From: Polytrichum commune
Taxonomy: Eukaryota; Streptophyta; Polytrichopsida; Polytrichales; Polytrichaceae
Direction: 5' to 3'
Assembly (NCBI GenBank): GCA_950295325.1
Contig: OX485805.1
Coordinates: forward strand, 25,285,501 to 25,349,500
Length of the DNA: 64,000 nt
The position numbers were made by a program, and so were the translations under genes. Of this stretch, positions 12,007 to 24,894 are shown piece after piece. The number at the start of each line of letters is the position of its first letter. The stretch's first letter is position 1. The notes beneath the pieces are model-generated. The model was given only the letters and a program-made list of their open reading frames with translations. It searched no databases and had not been told where the DNA came from.

Positions 12007-14110
12007 CAATAAGGGGGTCCAATTCGCACTCCACTTTAACACGAAGTGCTTTCATGTCAACATCTAGAAGGTGGTATTGACACATGTGCTACTTAGTAGA
12101 GCAAATTCGAGTAAATTGGGCACCCATCTTAGTCGATAAGTAAGGGAGAAGAAGGCTTGCAAATAAGAATGAAAATATCTATTTATGTATATATTAAGAC
12201 TTATATTTCTTAACTCACAAATATTAAGATAGAATACAAAGATCAAAGATCATACAAATTACAAACAAAATAATCTTAGTTTTTTTGCAAAGAGCTCAAA
12301 TCATCTAGTGGGTAGTGTTAGGTAATTCCAAACTTCTGATGAGCTTGGAAATAAGCAAGCAAATTTTGAAAATGTGAACACTGGTGCTTGAGAAGATGTT
12401 ATTTGTCGTTTTGAAATGTAGGTGATTGTATACTAAAAGAACGTGGACATGATGTGTCCAAGCATTTGGCATCATAGTGGAGATATTAAAGCGGGTGTGC
12501 GCCAACAATTTATCCCAGCATTGGCCAAAAAGTCCAAAATTAATTTATATAAATATTAATTTAATGTTTTAGTGAAGCCTTGGTCCATGCATCTTTGGCA
12601 ACCATCAACTAAGATGTGGTGGTAGTAGTAGCCAATGTGCTAGATGCCAACTGCAATCGTTACGGATGGAAGTTTGGTCAATGCAGGTGAGCAAACTGCT
12701 TTGAGTAGTCCCAACTCTCCAAGTATATTCTAATTGAACAAGTTGAAGAAACTAAGGAACCAATCAACATTGCCAATGCTTTCCCCCAATGTCGTTGATA
12801 TTATTGTAGTAATAAAATTGACAAACATATTTTAAATAGGTGCCTTCTAATGTTGTGTTCTTTATGATTAATTATTTTGACATCTATAACCTATTATTTG
12901 AGAAATGGAGAGCCAACCACCATAAAATATAGCTTAAAATGATAGCCAAACCAAGTATGACAAACCCATGAGGGTGATAGGGGATGGATGGATTATGTCA
13001 AGTTGATACATAAGTTGATAACTTACTTTTGAGCAATGTTACCTTCTAGGAACATAACATTCTTCATTTGGGGGCTATATTTGATGGGACCAACACCTAG
13101 CCCACCAAATGCTTCCTTCAACCAAACGATATTCGAATATTGACCAATTTTCAAATTATATCTGTAATGGGGAGGACTTAATTGTAAAGCCATTCCCATC
13201 AATGCACAATATCCAAAAAAGGTTAATAATACCATGAACTATTGACCAAATGAATAGTAGCATGTCGGATTATGGCTAGGTTGAGAATTGGCCACTATTG
13301 CATTTGATGAAACTAGAATTATACATCTTTGCATGTTATGAAATAAGACAACTTGTCACATAAGATTGAAGATTTAGTTGTCTTCCCTTTTACTAGGGAC
13401 TTTGTGAGTTACAACCCATCAACTATCATTCCCAATTGGTCCAAACAATTCTCCTTGACCCAAAGTATTCCATATTACAACACCTCTCACTACACTAATA
13501 TCGTGTTTGGTGTCATATGGTAATTTATGTCAATGTGGTAATTTCATTACCTTCTAGCTGTGTGCACATGTGATGTGAGCGGAATTGATGATGAAGGACT
13601 TACTTTGGGATCCATGAGGTGCCATTTTCAAATCCCCTTCACTACCATTTCTACCATGCTAGCACCCTACGCTCCTACTATGTACGTACTTGAGAAATAT
13701 TGAAGGTCTCATGAAAAGTGTAAAATGAAACATGAATCCCCTTGGCTTGTAAAATTTCAAACGTTTTACCAACACTCGCACACTTGATGATCTACAATCA
13801 AGTAATGGAACCATCTAAGTAGTGCAAAAACGAACATGGTTGTTGCGACACAACCCTGACCACAAAGTTTTGCACCGATTGTGTCAATAGTGCCAATCCA
13901 TCCAACAATTATGGGAATGACCAAAACATGTCAATTGTAGCTCAAATAGTACCGTCTTTCAGGCCCAAAGATCCCAGTAGCACTTGTAGGAAAATGTGGT
14001 CTCGGAACACACTTGCCATTTGACATGGACGGTCATTGTGACATGACCTCAATTACAGGTGTCAAGTCCAATTTACACATATCATAAGCTAGACTTGTTC
14101 ATTATTCAAT
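12007..14110. other. AT-rich spacer, nothing recognised
   Basis: Only short, low-complexity frames are present; no gene, RNA or repeat boundary could be supported. Confidence 0.4.
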
Positions 14111-14111
14111 A

Positions 14112-14290
14112 TTGAATCATCATCATTATTATTATTCTATTCTATTTGAACACAAGGGGATGCTTGACCACTTGGCTAGTTTTCCATCAAGTAGAGAGAC
14201 GATTACCGGAAATCGAACTGCCAACCACTCCGTTCGGTTTGGGTACCTCTCCACTACCATATGGTAGTTTAGGGTCATCTCGGACCATGA
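14112..14290 (-). mobile_element. tRNA-derived SINE-like sequence
   Basis: On the minus strand a box-A-like TAGTGGAGAGG is followed, at tRNA-like spacing, by a box-B-like CAGTTCGATTTCC (near 14,207-14,220), the internal RNA polymerase III promoter arrangement. The 3' end carries a simple tail of ATA/ATG triplets (14,112-14,150). A full tRNA cloverleaf cannot be drawn, which favours a SINE head over a functional tRNA. Confidence 0.4.
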
Positions 14291-14854
14291 TAAAGTGGAT
14301 TCGACACATCTAAATGGCATCATACAACTGGATCTGACATGGCAGGCATGCATCTTTTTAATGAAAGTGAAACAACAACTTGTAATTGCTGAGACTAATT
14401 AACATTTTGTCACAATATAACAAATATGTTGAACTCTGGGCTACTTGTGCTGGTTCTGGAATTGGTCTGTAAGCCAAAGGACAACATGAATACCTTTGGA
14501 CAAATATGTACATACTTGGGCCTTTTTCCGCTTTGAGTTCGGTGATTACTTCAGTCTGAAGAGAACGAAAAATTTCTTGTTTTACTATATATACAGACAT
14601 ATTGAAGTGAGAATTTTAGCACCCTCTACCTTGGTTAAATGGTAGTGAGCAATTGATAATGCATATTGACATGTTAGCTTCTACTGTAAAGAAAGAGCTC
14701 GAATGCATCTAAGGACAAGTCACAATAGATTTTTTTTCTTCCCGAAGGTAGAAAGTTAACTATATTAAGATGTGGATATTTGTACGACAGGTCCCCTATC
14801 TGACATATGTGCCTTAGTACCTACTAATTTGGTGGGTGGTCCTGGAGTAAGGCT
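14291..14854. other. 3' flank of TNL copy 1, nothing recognised
   Basis: No supported gene. An 80-codon minus frame at 14,358-14,600 has no recognisable motif. Confidence 0.35.
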
Positions 14855-16084
14855 TCAAATATTTTCCACGTCTTGCATTCCAAAACCTTTGCCAAGAAGG
14901 TAGCCAACTACAGAGGGGAAATGAAGGTCTTTCTCCTCCCATCCCCACTCCTTCCATGTTTGCCAACCTTTGGAAGGGAAATAGTATTCGGAAAGATTAT
15001 GCATTATCTTATGTCTCTTAAAGTCCAACCCGTATGAGCTAGGAGACATGACGTATGCACCAAACACCAATACTGGTTCCAACGCCTGCAATCCTTCAAG
15101 CATATGAATGTCCTCCTCATGTAACTCTACTCTAGTATATCTTAGGTCCAACATCTTTAGGTTTGTCAGTTTACTCATGTCTGACAACCGACATAGCGAT
15201 TCACAGCCCTGCAAATTGATATCTGTCAGTGCACGTAAATCTCCAAGGCCTTGCAAACTAGTCAGTTGTTTGTTCCAACATGCGTTGATAACTTCTAATT
15301 GCTCCAATCCACTAAGGTTCAGTATCTTTGTTATGCCCAAGTGATAAATGTTCAACTCACGAAGACACTGAAGCCCAGTAAGACTAGGAAGCTTGGACAA
15401 TCGTTGGCATAAAATTAGACTTAATGATTTCAAACCAACCAAGCCGTCCAGTCCTGGAACTTCATCTATATCCAACGTATGACATTCCAGTGTATGAAGG
15501 CGCTTCACAGCAGTAAGACTCGGTAGCTTCGAAAGTTTCCGATTCTCTATCAAGACCAATGACAGTAAACCAACCAGGCGGTCTAGTCCACAAACTTCAA
15601 CCAATTTCCCGCACCCACGTATATTGAGCGATTGTAGGTTGTTGGGCCCTAATCTCACAATATCCAACGCCACAATCTGGACAAGCTCCACTTCTTGCAG
15701 AGATGTACAGCTCCTCAAATCCAAGTCTGAAGTGAGAACATACCTGAGCTTGAGCGATACCAAGTTGGTGCACAAAGCAAGGACGTCCCGCTCAAACACA
15801 ACACTACCAATTACTACCAGAACTTCAAGTGCTGCTGGTAGTTGTCCTACACAAAATCTACGATTGCCATATTCACAAACCATCTCGAGATAAGTCATGG
15901 ATTTCAGCCCTTCCAAGCCCTCAATTGAAAACTTCGATGCAGAAATTCTCAAATCTATTTTCACAGTTAAGCTTCTCAACCGAATGAGGTCTTTCAAATT
16001 CAAAACTTCAGGTAATTTGAACCAAAATTCTAGCTTCAAGACCACAAGGTTCGTGCAATATTTCCATTCGATTGTCGTGAGATT
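14855..16084 (-). other. LRR-coding stretch of TNL copy 1 downstream of the stop
   Basis: After the TAG the same reading frame runs open to 14,855. The repeats follow LxxLxxLxL spacing (for example LRSLTVKIDL, LKSLSLILCQRLSKLPSLTGL, LREL) and end in a Trp-rich tail (GWQTWKEWGWEEKDL). The sequence from about 14,855 to 15,094 has no counterpart in copy 2, so this copy preserves the ancestral 3' end. Confidence 0.85.
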
Positions 16085-19000
16085 CTAAATCCCAGATTCC
16101 TTCATATATTCAAAAGTCTTTGAAATATAAACTCGTGTCAACTTCTTCCAACTATTCCTTGGCTCCTCCTCCAACTCTGTAGGAAATGCATCCCTAGCAT
16201 AAACCCACCTCCGCTCCTCCATGTCCAAGGCCATTAATTTCCCTTGTGCTTCCAATGATGAAAACTCATGATACAGATCATGTATGCTCACTTCCCCAGA
16301 GCTCATCTGAGCATGCTCCAACAAGGCACTATCCACCAGGTGTCGCAACTGCAATTCCATCACAAAAGAATCACAATTCAATCCATCAGACATGGGCATC
16401 AAATTCCCATATAAACCCTCCAAATCATTGAATCCAAAATCTCTAGAAACTTCTTGTTCTCATGCTTAACCATATTCACACTTTCATCATAGTTCAACCT
16501 GTATCCCCAACAACTATAGTGTTTAACAAACATAAGCATGTGCATTGTGCAATTTGCATGTTCTCCAAGGATTGCTCGTCAATCTCGAAGGAGTTGTCAA
16601 TTAGTACAAAAAATTAAAACTTATAGTAAGATCTTAAGATAAAGTAGGATAAATTAAGAATTTATTATATTGATATTCATGTTTGGACTTGAGGCATCAA
16701 AGAGGGGAATTCATTGCATACCCAATTTTCAATCACTTCTTTCTCCTTTTTGTGAACAAGACACAACCACTCCATCATATCCACCTTGAAGTTCCAAGTA
16801 CTTGAAGGGGAAAACATAGCTAAATCCATAAATAACTCTTGCTCCCCTTTAGGCAATCGGTCGAAATTGCTTCTAAGAATAATAAACAAAGGATTTATTG
16901 GTTCCTGCAAGTAACTCCTTTTTTTGAGTTTTTGTAAGTCCTTCATCCACATGGAAGGTTCTTTACCTCCATATTGTAGAAAAACACCCAAGGCTTTCAA
17001 TGATAATGGATGATAATGCGAACCTCGACCTTCACCCTTGCCAAAGTAACAACTTTTGATACACTCCTCAATAGCATCTACATCTTCCCTATTTTCAAAC
17101 TTTTTTCCATTTGTTGCATGGTTCAAAAACATCTTTATTGCATCATCCTTGTCAAGTTCAGGCATCTCAAAACATGCATTTCCATCCACGTTAAGACTTA
17201 TGAGAGTCTTTCTAAATCGGGATGTTATAATCACCCAACTTCCCTCAACAAAAGGTGCTCGAAGAAACAATTTCCCTTGTTGCAATGAGTCAAAATCATC
17301 CCAAACGTTGTCTATAGTTAAGAAGTTTTTTTTCTTCCAAATCTCGAATTTCAAAAGGACATCTTCACACTGCAAATACACCCAAATCATGAGTGGAAGG
17401 CACAATTAAAGGCATTGGGTCTCAAAGCATTGTACATCTTCTCCTAGAATAAAAATAGATCTCAATAGAATACTAAGAACATTAAATGCACAAAACAACA
17501 TCAAGTGAAACATTGGGAGTTGCATCCTAAGTTGCCTTCATTTGCATATAATCTTAGGTAAGCAATACTTGTCTTACTAACTCATGAAACTCACAAGCTT
17601 AACATTGGATTCATGAAAATGTTTTTGACTTTAAAGAACAAATACCTTGTCCTCCCCCACTTCTTGAACAACCTCTCCACTTGTATTTGTCAATGTGGTC
17701 AATACCTTCTTCACTAACTCATGTTTACTTTGCTTTCCCAATTCCACGTGGCACACCTTCCCATCAAATTCTCCATCCATTTCGTTACACATCATCTTGC
17801 AAATTTGAGTCTTGCCCATTCCGCCCACACCATACAAGCCAATCACACGAATGCCTGGAATCTTGGTGGAATTTGGAGTGTTTCCAAAATGGTCTCGTAT
17901 AACCTATGGAAGTCACATCATAATTAATGTCCAACAAATTAGAAATCCATGTTAGTTCAAAGGGCTTAAACTAGAAGTATTTTAGTGACATTAAGTTATT
18001 GTGCTCACAGTGGAAAGAAACAACAAATGCAATTCATAGAAAATTTAGTTAGTGGTTCCAAAACTTGGTATTTATCATATTATATTGAACAAACATATTC
18101 TTGTTGAAGACCAACATCATAATTAAAGATCACGAACTAGGTTCCAATATTATTGCAAAGTCAAGAGTGATTGATTCAAATTATAGCATTGAGACATCAT
18201 ACATCATCCACTCATCGGAAGGTCAACTTACAAATTAAAATCTTTGAAATAACATTTTCTAACTAATCCCAAAAAATTAGTGTTCCAAGTGAAAAAGAGG
18301 ACATGCATGGAATGATTGAGAAAATTATGCATCCATTTATTATATGTTTTGTGTTGATAGCCGCTTTTAGTTCATCTTATTTAAGTGAATCACATGAATT
18401 TTGAACTTATAATCATTATAGCTTGAATTTGGAACTTACATGTACATGAATACTTGAGGTCTAACTAACAAATTATGACTATAATGGATCAACCAAGGGT
18501 CAACCTTTAAAAATATCATCAACAATCTTACCTGACACAATTTTGAGCGCCCTTGAACATGTGATTCATCGTATTTAATGTCTGATGGAATAGCCTTGCA
18601 AATATTTGAAACAATTTCTTTTCGATAAGCAACAACTTCTTTTGAGTGTCGGTCATACACCAAACCATTGAAAGCACCAAACCACTTCAAAGATTCTTGC
18701 CATTCACCCAATTTGATTCGGTCATCAGCTTTGGCTATCGTCTCCCATTTCTTGAACCATTTCTTTTGTCTACGACTATCGGAAAATTCATCCACATTGA
18801 GCCCAAAAAATAGAGGAAGAATCTTCAAAGTTTTATCTTTCTTATATGCTTGCATAAAGCCATTGAGCTCAATCATTGGCCACTTTGATGTAAAGTACTC
18901 CTCAGAAACCACCACCACCATCATTTTGCATTGTGCTATAGCGGCTTTGATAAGATTTGGAAACCTCTCTCCCTTGGGCAAGCTCGAAGGTCGTTTATCA

Positions 19001-19200
19001 AAAAATGGAAAGCGATGGCGTCCCTCTAGGTCCACACACAATTGCTCTACAAATTCCTGCTTTTGAGCTCCACTATGGCTCAAGAATATTTTATGTTGAC
19101 GGAGCAATATTGGGTCCTCATACTTGAGATTAATGGACCTGTGTTGGCAAGTGAAAGGCATTTCAAAATTCACAAGGTGAAAAATACATTGAAGCCACAT
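14855..19200 (-). pseudogene. TIR-NB-ARC-LRR (TNL) immune receptor, copy 1, with in-frame stop before the LRR
   Basis: TNLs are intracellular plant immune receptors; the TIR domain cleaves NAD+. Four exons with GT-AG, phase-0 introns fit: 19,200-18,532 (TIR), 17,903-17,646 (P-loop), 17,369-16,722 (rest of NB-ARC) and 16,348-14,855. The TIR spans residues about 36-205 (IFLSHSG, PFFDKRPSSLPKGERFP) and keeps the candidate catalytic Glu in SKWPMIEL (residue 111). NB-ARC shows GVGGMGKT, kinase-2 FLTIDNVWDD, RNBS-B GSWVIITSRF, a GLPL-like HYHPLSLKALG and an MHD-like SIHDLYHEF. A TAG at 16,087-16,085 then interrupts exon 4; the same frame continues through about ten LRRs to a natural-looking C-terminus (about 1,020 codons if uninterrupted). 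The predicted product is 612 residues of TIR-NB-ARC. It may be a pseudogene or a truncated TN protein. Paralogous to the gene at 52.2-56.2 kb. Confidence 0.92.
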
Positions 19201-21354
19201 AAGGACAAATACATGACAATATAATGAAAGAATAGAAAAATACGAAAATTGCTTCTCAATCCTACAATCAACTTGATGGATTTACTTGTTTATCTTCCTG
19301 CTTTTGTTAGATGTAGCCATCTTCAAACTGAATGATTATTACAAAAGTGGTGTAAAAACCTAAAAACCAACCATGTCAATTGGTAAATGATTAGAGTACA
19401 ATCTCCTACATAGACCAAACAACACAACTCTACAACTATGCATCATAAACAAATGAAGTATATTTAAGATATACATTTTCAACAAGTTTCGATTGATCAT
19501 GTCACATAGTTTTGCAAGCCTCAAAGCTTAACAAGACGGCTTGCACAACCATTCAAACATTGCAAACTTTGCTTGCTCTAATGTGTAGAGATTGCAAGGT
19601 AGGTTGCCCAAAACCGAAAGGGTAGAGAGAGATGGGGTCCCCTCTGTACCACTCTACCCAAGAGTGAATCAAAATAGACCAATATTTTTCAAAGACAACC
19701 GTCCCCTGCAATTAGGCACACTTCAGAACCATGCGGCAGATAAAACTTCACACTCACTATTGACAACTTCAAGAACATTTCAAATATGGAATCAAACTGC
19801 AGGCATACCAAGATACACTCAAAGCATAAGCTAATGCAGTTTGGGAATGTTTGGAGCCGCTGAGACAAGCACATGATATTCATGCAGTTTAAGGGGTACC
19901 TGGGCTCTCGATAAAGGTTGTTCTAAGTCCTCATCAAAGGTCTTGAGAGAACTGAGAACAACCTGCGAAAGGAGAACATGAACGACTCCTCTGCTATTGA
20001 GATTTGATTTTTCTTTTACTGCGCAAGAAGGTTGTGACGAAATTTGTGATTGGGATGTGCAGCTCCCACACCATAGCCGTGTCTGTAAATTCAAACTTTT
20101 AGTACTTGCCCTTTCACAAGGTACAACAAATGAAGTGTTACGCCGATCTCCACAGCCGGAGCTGATGGTAGATATATATTAGTGAAATAGGTTGTAAGGA
20201 TAGAGTTCCAAACAAACAGAACACAATCTGCTCTTGTTTGTCGGGAGCCCTAGGTTGATCGAGACTACATCATCAACACTCGTACCCCTTCACGGAACAC
20301 GTATTTGGTTGTGCCTGTCTTCCCATCTCAAGCTTTTAAGTTGACACTTACATGCTTAAGAAATGGAAATTGATTGTGCACATAAGAATGATAACCAAGA
20401 ACTTGGAATTTAACACACTAACATTGATTAACATCCCTCGCATATCAACCTTGTAGTACACTATTACTATTAGCCAAGCACAAAAAATAAACTCTCGGTA
20501 CAGGACTTCGTGCACTCACACTTCCGGTCGGTATTTCTCAGCGCTTACCAATGAGAACTTGTCACATTTGTTCCAACATGTATACATGACACAACACAGA
20601 CCAATACTTTGAAGTCTTCCCTAGTCTCAGTTGTCTGGACATATTCCTTTTCCGACTATGGCAACTCTAGTCACCCATGACACTTAAATGCTTAAGAAAT
20701 AAATGATGGTTGTGCATATAAGATCGATAACCAAATACTAATCTTGTGGAACCCGGAATTAAAGAGACTCACCTTGCTTACAAATCAAATTCTGTGCAAA
20801 TTTATGAAGGAAGTTAGACATCAATGCCCCAACGAGTGTTGATGGCTACATAAATCACCCAACTTGGCCCATTGATTAACATCCCTCGCATCCCAACCTC
20901 CTAATACAATATGTACATATATCAAGTTAGACCAAGCCGTCGTAGTTTTGAGCCTTTAAGATATGAATGACAATGGTGATTTGTGCAAGCTACACATGAT
21001 TGAACAATTCTAAGGAATATGTCAACATAAACTATAAATATCATGACAGAAAGTTGAGGTCGGCCTAGGGGATGCTATGAATGAGAAAGGGTTCACTCTA
21101 GGTTTAGCTTGTCTGTAAATCGGCTTGTGCACTCATAGAATAGTCGGTTGGTGTAATAACATGTCTTGTGCCAAATCTAAAAGAATTAGTCTCTATACTC
21201 TATATCTATACTCCATATCCAATGTACATCTCTCACATCCCAACCTCCTAGTACACTATGTACATTGGACTAGGTACACTAAGGGCATTTCTTAATCGTA
21301 GAACCTAGGAACCATGGATTGCATGAGTAATACCTAATAAAATGAGCTTCTATT
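19201..21354. promoter_or_regulatory. 5' flank of TNL copy 1 (putative promoter region), otherwise gene-less
   Basis: No coding sequence is supported here. The region is conserved with the flank of TNL copy 2, which shows only that it was duplicated with the gene. I did not find a convincing TATA box. Confidence 0.3.
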
Positions 21355-21570
21355 CACTACAATAAATAATGTATTTACTGTCACCAACTTCACTTGGTAA
21401 CTGACAGTATGTGCAACACTGTAAATCTATAACTCCTGAAAATAACTTACGAGGAGTGACAAATAATGTTGCGTCAACATTTAGTGTTGGTGACACTATA
21501 CCGCAATGTTACAATTAGTGTCAAGCAAGACAACTAGAATTAGTGACACTACATATCATATTTAGTGTAG
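21355..21570 (+). mobile_element. CACTA-type MITE inside duplicon A
   Basis: The left end CACTACAATAAATAATG...TGTCACCAA and the right end (reverse complement CTACACTAAATATGATATGTAGTGTCAC) are imperfect inverted repeats of about 30 bp. It is flanked on the left by the same sequence (gagcttctatt) as the MITE at 59,308, so this insertion predates the duplication. It is non-coding and about half the length of its partner, so it has an internal deletion. Confidence 0.6.
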
Positions 21571-22554
21571 TTCTACAAGGTGCCATGCATGTTCATGAAT
21601 AATGATATTGATATTGAGCTTGAAGGAGAGAAAGCCACTTGTCCAATGCCTAGCAATACATTAATATTTGAGATGTCGTGATTGACATAACCTGTTATTT
21701 CTCTTCCCAAGGCATTGGCCAATTTTTAACATTACTCCCCTTACCTCCCCCCTTACTACCTCCATGCCGCCTTTGATTGTGTTTTCCTTTTCCTTCTCCT
21801 ACACTCTCCCATCTCCCACCCCATTGACGATGTCATCATGTGGGGCCAAGTGGGGTGGTTGGAAGGTTTCATTTGGTTCTATACCCATGCAACTTGACTA
21901 GTATTATGATTTTGATACCAATTTTGTTAGCTTACAATACCGGTATTGATGTTATTTGTTGATTACTTGCATTCATAAGTATACCAGTGCCACACTAATA
22001 CGAACGCACCATTAGTGTGATTGTGTGCCCTTTGTATTGTTCTAAACATAATGTGCAGTTTGCATAATTTATTATCGTGCATCAACATGTGTTAGGTCTA
22101 GGTAAAATGAACCTTATACGATACATATCTTAAATCAAAACAATTATGTTTTGAATGATGTGTGGTTGGTTATCAATCTTATAAAACACACCATAAACAC
22201 ACGCATTCAAAAATGGGATTGTATGCTAAATGTTGATTAACTATCATAAGTTAAATAGGTGGCATAATTAAGGAAAACTAAATGAGCACTTAACAAGAAG
22301 CAAGTTCTTCACTTTGACTTAGAATAAAATATGCATATGACCTCCATTTTCATATAAAGAAAAAAATTTGACTTGAGTGTTTTGAGTCTTCAAGGGCTTA
22401 TGTGAGAGCATTGAAGGTGTTCAGACTCCAAGAGCATCAAATAGATATTATTGTGGATGCGGTTTGGATTCACTAATCGTCACATAATTAACAACCAATA
22501 TGAGATGTGGACAAGTCATATAATCATCTCATAGGTTTAAAACCTCATAACAAA
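21571..22554. other. AT-rich spacer, nothing recognised
   Basis: No gene or RNA recognised; only short frames without motifs. Confidence 0.35.
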
Positions 22555-22976
22555 TCCAAATCATCCATAACATTACGCAAGGTCCTTTACTTGTTGCATT
22601 GGCCCAACAAATCAGCACATAAAATTTGGGTACAAGCAACTAGGATGTTGGAATTTGTAGCCGGCCAGACTAAAGTTGAGTCTCCCTACACTACACTACT
22701 CAAAAATAGGAAAAACAACATATAGAGGGTTTTGAATAATATCATAACTCCTAGAATTGAACAAGTCCAAATCATCCATAACATTACGCAAGGTCCTTAA
22801 TTGTTGCATTGGCCCAACAAATCGGCACATAAAATTTGGGTACAAGTAACTAGGATGTTGGAATTTGTAGCCGGCCAGACTAAAGTTGAGTCTCCCTACA
22901 ATACACTACTCAAAAATAGGAAAAGAACATATAGAGGGTTTTGAATAATATCATAACTCCTAGAATTGAACAAGTC
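22555..22976. repeat. tandem duplication, 211-bp unit, two copies
   Basis: tccaaatcatccataacattacg starts at 22,555 and again at 22,766; the two units stay nearly identical through gtagccggccagactaaag and end at the same point. The few differences (for example acttgttgc against aattgttgc) suggest a recent event. Confidence 0.9.
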
Positions 22977-23725
22977 ATACACCATAGGCTCATAGCATGT
23001 TGGCCAAAAAATAATTCAAAAAGTCAAGCCCAATGTTTTTTGAAATGAATGAGTCAAATTGCCTAAAGGGAAGGAAAATAATCATTAAGAAAGTCAAAAT
23101 ATTAGTAAATTTCTCAACACTCCATGCTTTCTCGATTTTATGAATGGGAGGGAGCATATGATGGATTTATCTCTGCCTCTTAGCTAAGTGTGTAAATTTC
23201 TAAACATGAGCACACAACAATAGAAAACATTGCTCACAACCTTAATGAGCACACTAAGTGAACTTAACCCAAACCCTAAAGGTCAACATCACGTACTTAA
23301 CCACCATGAATGAATGCATAGTTACAATACATCCTATGGTAGTTTAAGCAAGTCGTAGCTTAATTCTCGGAGAAGTGAGCTAATCGGGAAAGGAAGAGGG
23401 GGAGGACAATAATACAACAATTCAAAATGAAAACCATTTAAGACCCATTTGTCTTAGCTACCCAATCAACAATAGTTGGTCAAGTTGATGTGAATGTCAC
23501 CTCGGCAATATTTTATTCTAGATCACATTTCTCAAGTACCTAGTGTAAGTATGTGGTTTGCAATCATCCAAGCTTACTTAGAAGATGTGCAATATAGCCA
23601 TAAAGAGTCAAGATGGGTACAATAGTAAAGAGCCTATAATTCACTACAACTAAATTGAGAGATGATTGAGATTCTTGAACTAGTTTACATCATGTTTTAG
23701 CATTAGCGCTAGACACTCAACTATC
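22918..23725. repeat. dispersed duplicated block, copy A (partner 48,765-49,585, direct)
   Basis: Shared landmarks in order: agagggttttgaata, aattcaaaaa.tcaagccca, ctaaacatga.cacacaacaa, gcaagtcgtagcttaattctc, gaatgtcacctcggcaat, and tcatgttttagcatta. The block is non-coding. Its position relative to the TNL duplicons differs (outside A here, between the hAT element and duplicon B there), so it is a separate duplication or a dispersed repeat. Confidence 0.85.
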
Positions 23726-24034
23726 TTGGATTGGTAGAAGGAGATTTGCAATTTCATTTTTTTCAAGAATTGAGTGAACGAAATGTGGCCTCTTGTAGTG
23801 AATGTGGTGACGTCATAGTCCTTTGGAGGCTCCAAACTTTAGGATTTACTTACTTAGTTCATGGGTTTTATGTATGATGAATGAGGGATATGCCCGTACA
23901 CAATAACCTTGTCTCTTCGTAATCATGTGCATGGGTGTAATAGACAGGGATAGACATAAGATTGTTGGGATATTAATTTATATACAACGGGACAGGACGG
24001 GATGGGTCCAAGCTAGTTGGAACTCCGAACTAAG

Positions 24035-24712
24035 TAACTTAGATGGACATAAAACGCGGGCCATTATTTTTTTGTAATATTAATATAGGGGCTGAAGATA
24101 AGGATCCTAGAAGGTATGTTTAGTATGGTATGTAAATGGGTTTAGGACTCACGGGGATGGATGATAATTGTCTCTCAAAAAATGGATGAAAGGGAACGCG
24201 CCGTCGTTGGGGTCGTCTTCCCCACGCCCGTTTGCAGACGGCTAGGGTTTCAATTTGCTTTGCGTTTTCATCTGTTGTGTTTTAAAGGTGCGTTTTCAGA
24301 GTTGGGTTTGGGTTTAGGTGCGTGTGCACCTTGTTTGGTGTGTTGATCTGCATCTACTGGGGCGGTTTACATTCGAGTTATGGCAATCCAAATCAAGATG
24401 TGGACCATGGAGGGGGAATTTGTTGTGCCGCAATATTTCAACAAAGTCAAAGTATTGGAGGAGGAAATATACGCCTCCCTTAGGGTTTGTTAAGTAAATT
24501 AGCTTTTATTACTTAAAAGGAATATAAAGTACAAAAAATTACACTGACTTGGACAATATAAGTAATGGAAGGGTGCAAACAAATTGGCCATTTTTGAAAT
24601 TTAAGTAATTATAGGGAGGCTTTAATTCAGCCCTTGAAGATAAATAGCCCCAAAACAAAAAACCCCCAGCCGCATGTGGTGCACAAAAATGCCTTAGAGT
24701 GATCTACCCGTG
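24035..24712 (+). mobile_element. diverged copy of the CACGGGTAG MITE family carrying an insert
   Basis: Sequence from taagtaacttagatgg to ttagtatgg (24,035-24,128) and from ttagcttttattactt to the terminus GATCTACCCGTG (24,500-24,712) matches the intact element at 60,652-61,214. The left terminus is missing. Between the two matching parts a different sequence of about 360 bp (24,129-24,490) replaces the normal interior, including a short exon-like frame. Confidence 0.75.
24380..24493 (+). pseudogene. short exon-like gene fragment captured inside a MITE
   Basis: A 37-codon frame starts MAIQIKMWTMEGEFVVPQYF and ends in TAA where the MITE sequence resumes. Its composition (hydrophobic/acidic alternation, LEEEIYASLR) looks like a real exon, not AT-rich noise. 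I do not recognise the parent gene. It lies in the non-homologous interior of the MITE copy, which fits gene-fragment capture, but chance coding is possible for so short a frame. Confidence 0.35.
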
Positions 24713-24894
24713 CAACAATGATCAACAATTTATCTATAGCAAGAGTTGAACATGAAATAACCCATCAACCGGATGATGGCCATGGATTTACTCTTCTATC
24801 ATACCTAGGTCTTAAAACCTCATATTAGATTTGAGGCCACAACATGATAAAAGAGTAACCTAACATACCATACTATATACAAAAATGAAATCCA
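24713..24894. other. spacer between the MITE and the 3' end of a minus-strand gene
   Basis: No supported feature. Confidence 0.3.

Larger units (their letters stand above)
15095..21570. repeat. duplicon A of a large direct segmental duplication (partner 52,075-59,717)
   Basis: The TNL gene, its introns, about 2 kb of 5' flank and a CACTA-type MITE (21,355) all recur in the same order and orientation at 52.1-59.7 kb. Matching landmarks include aagcatatgaatgtcctcc (15,099 and 52,070), gaaataggttgtaagg (20,180 and 57,055) and cctaataaaa.gagcttctattCACTAC (21,334 and 59,287). Between 20.3 and 20.8 kb, and likewise in the partner, a block with tgcttaagaaat...gataaccaa is present twice (about 337 bp apart here, about 440 bp in the partner). 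Indels separate the copies. Confidence 0.88.
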
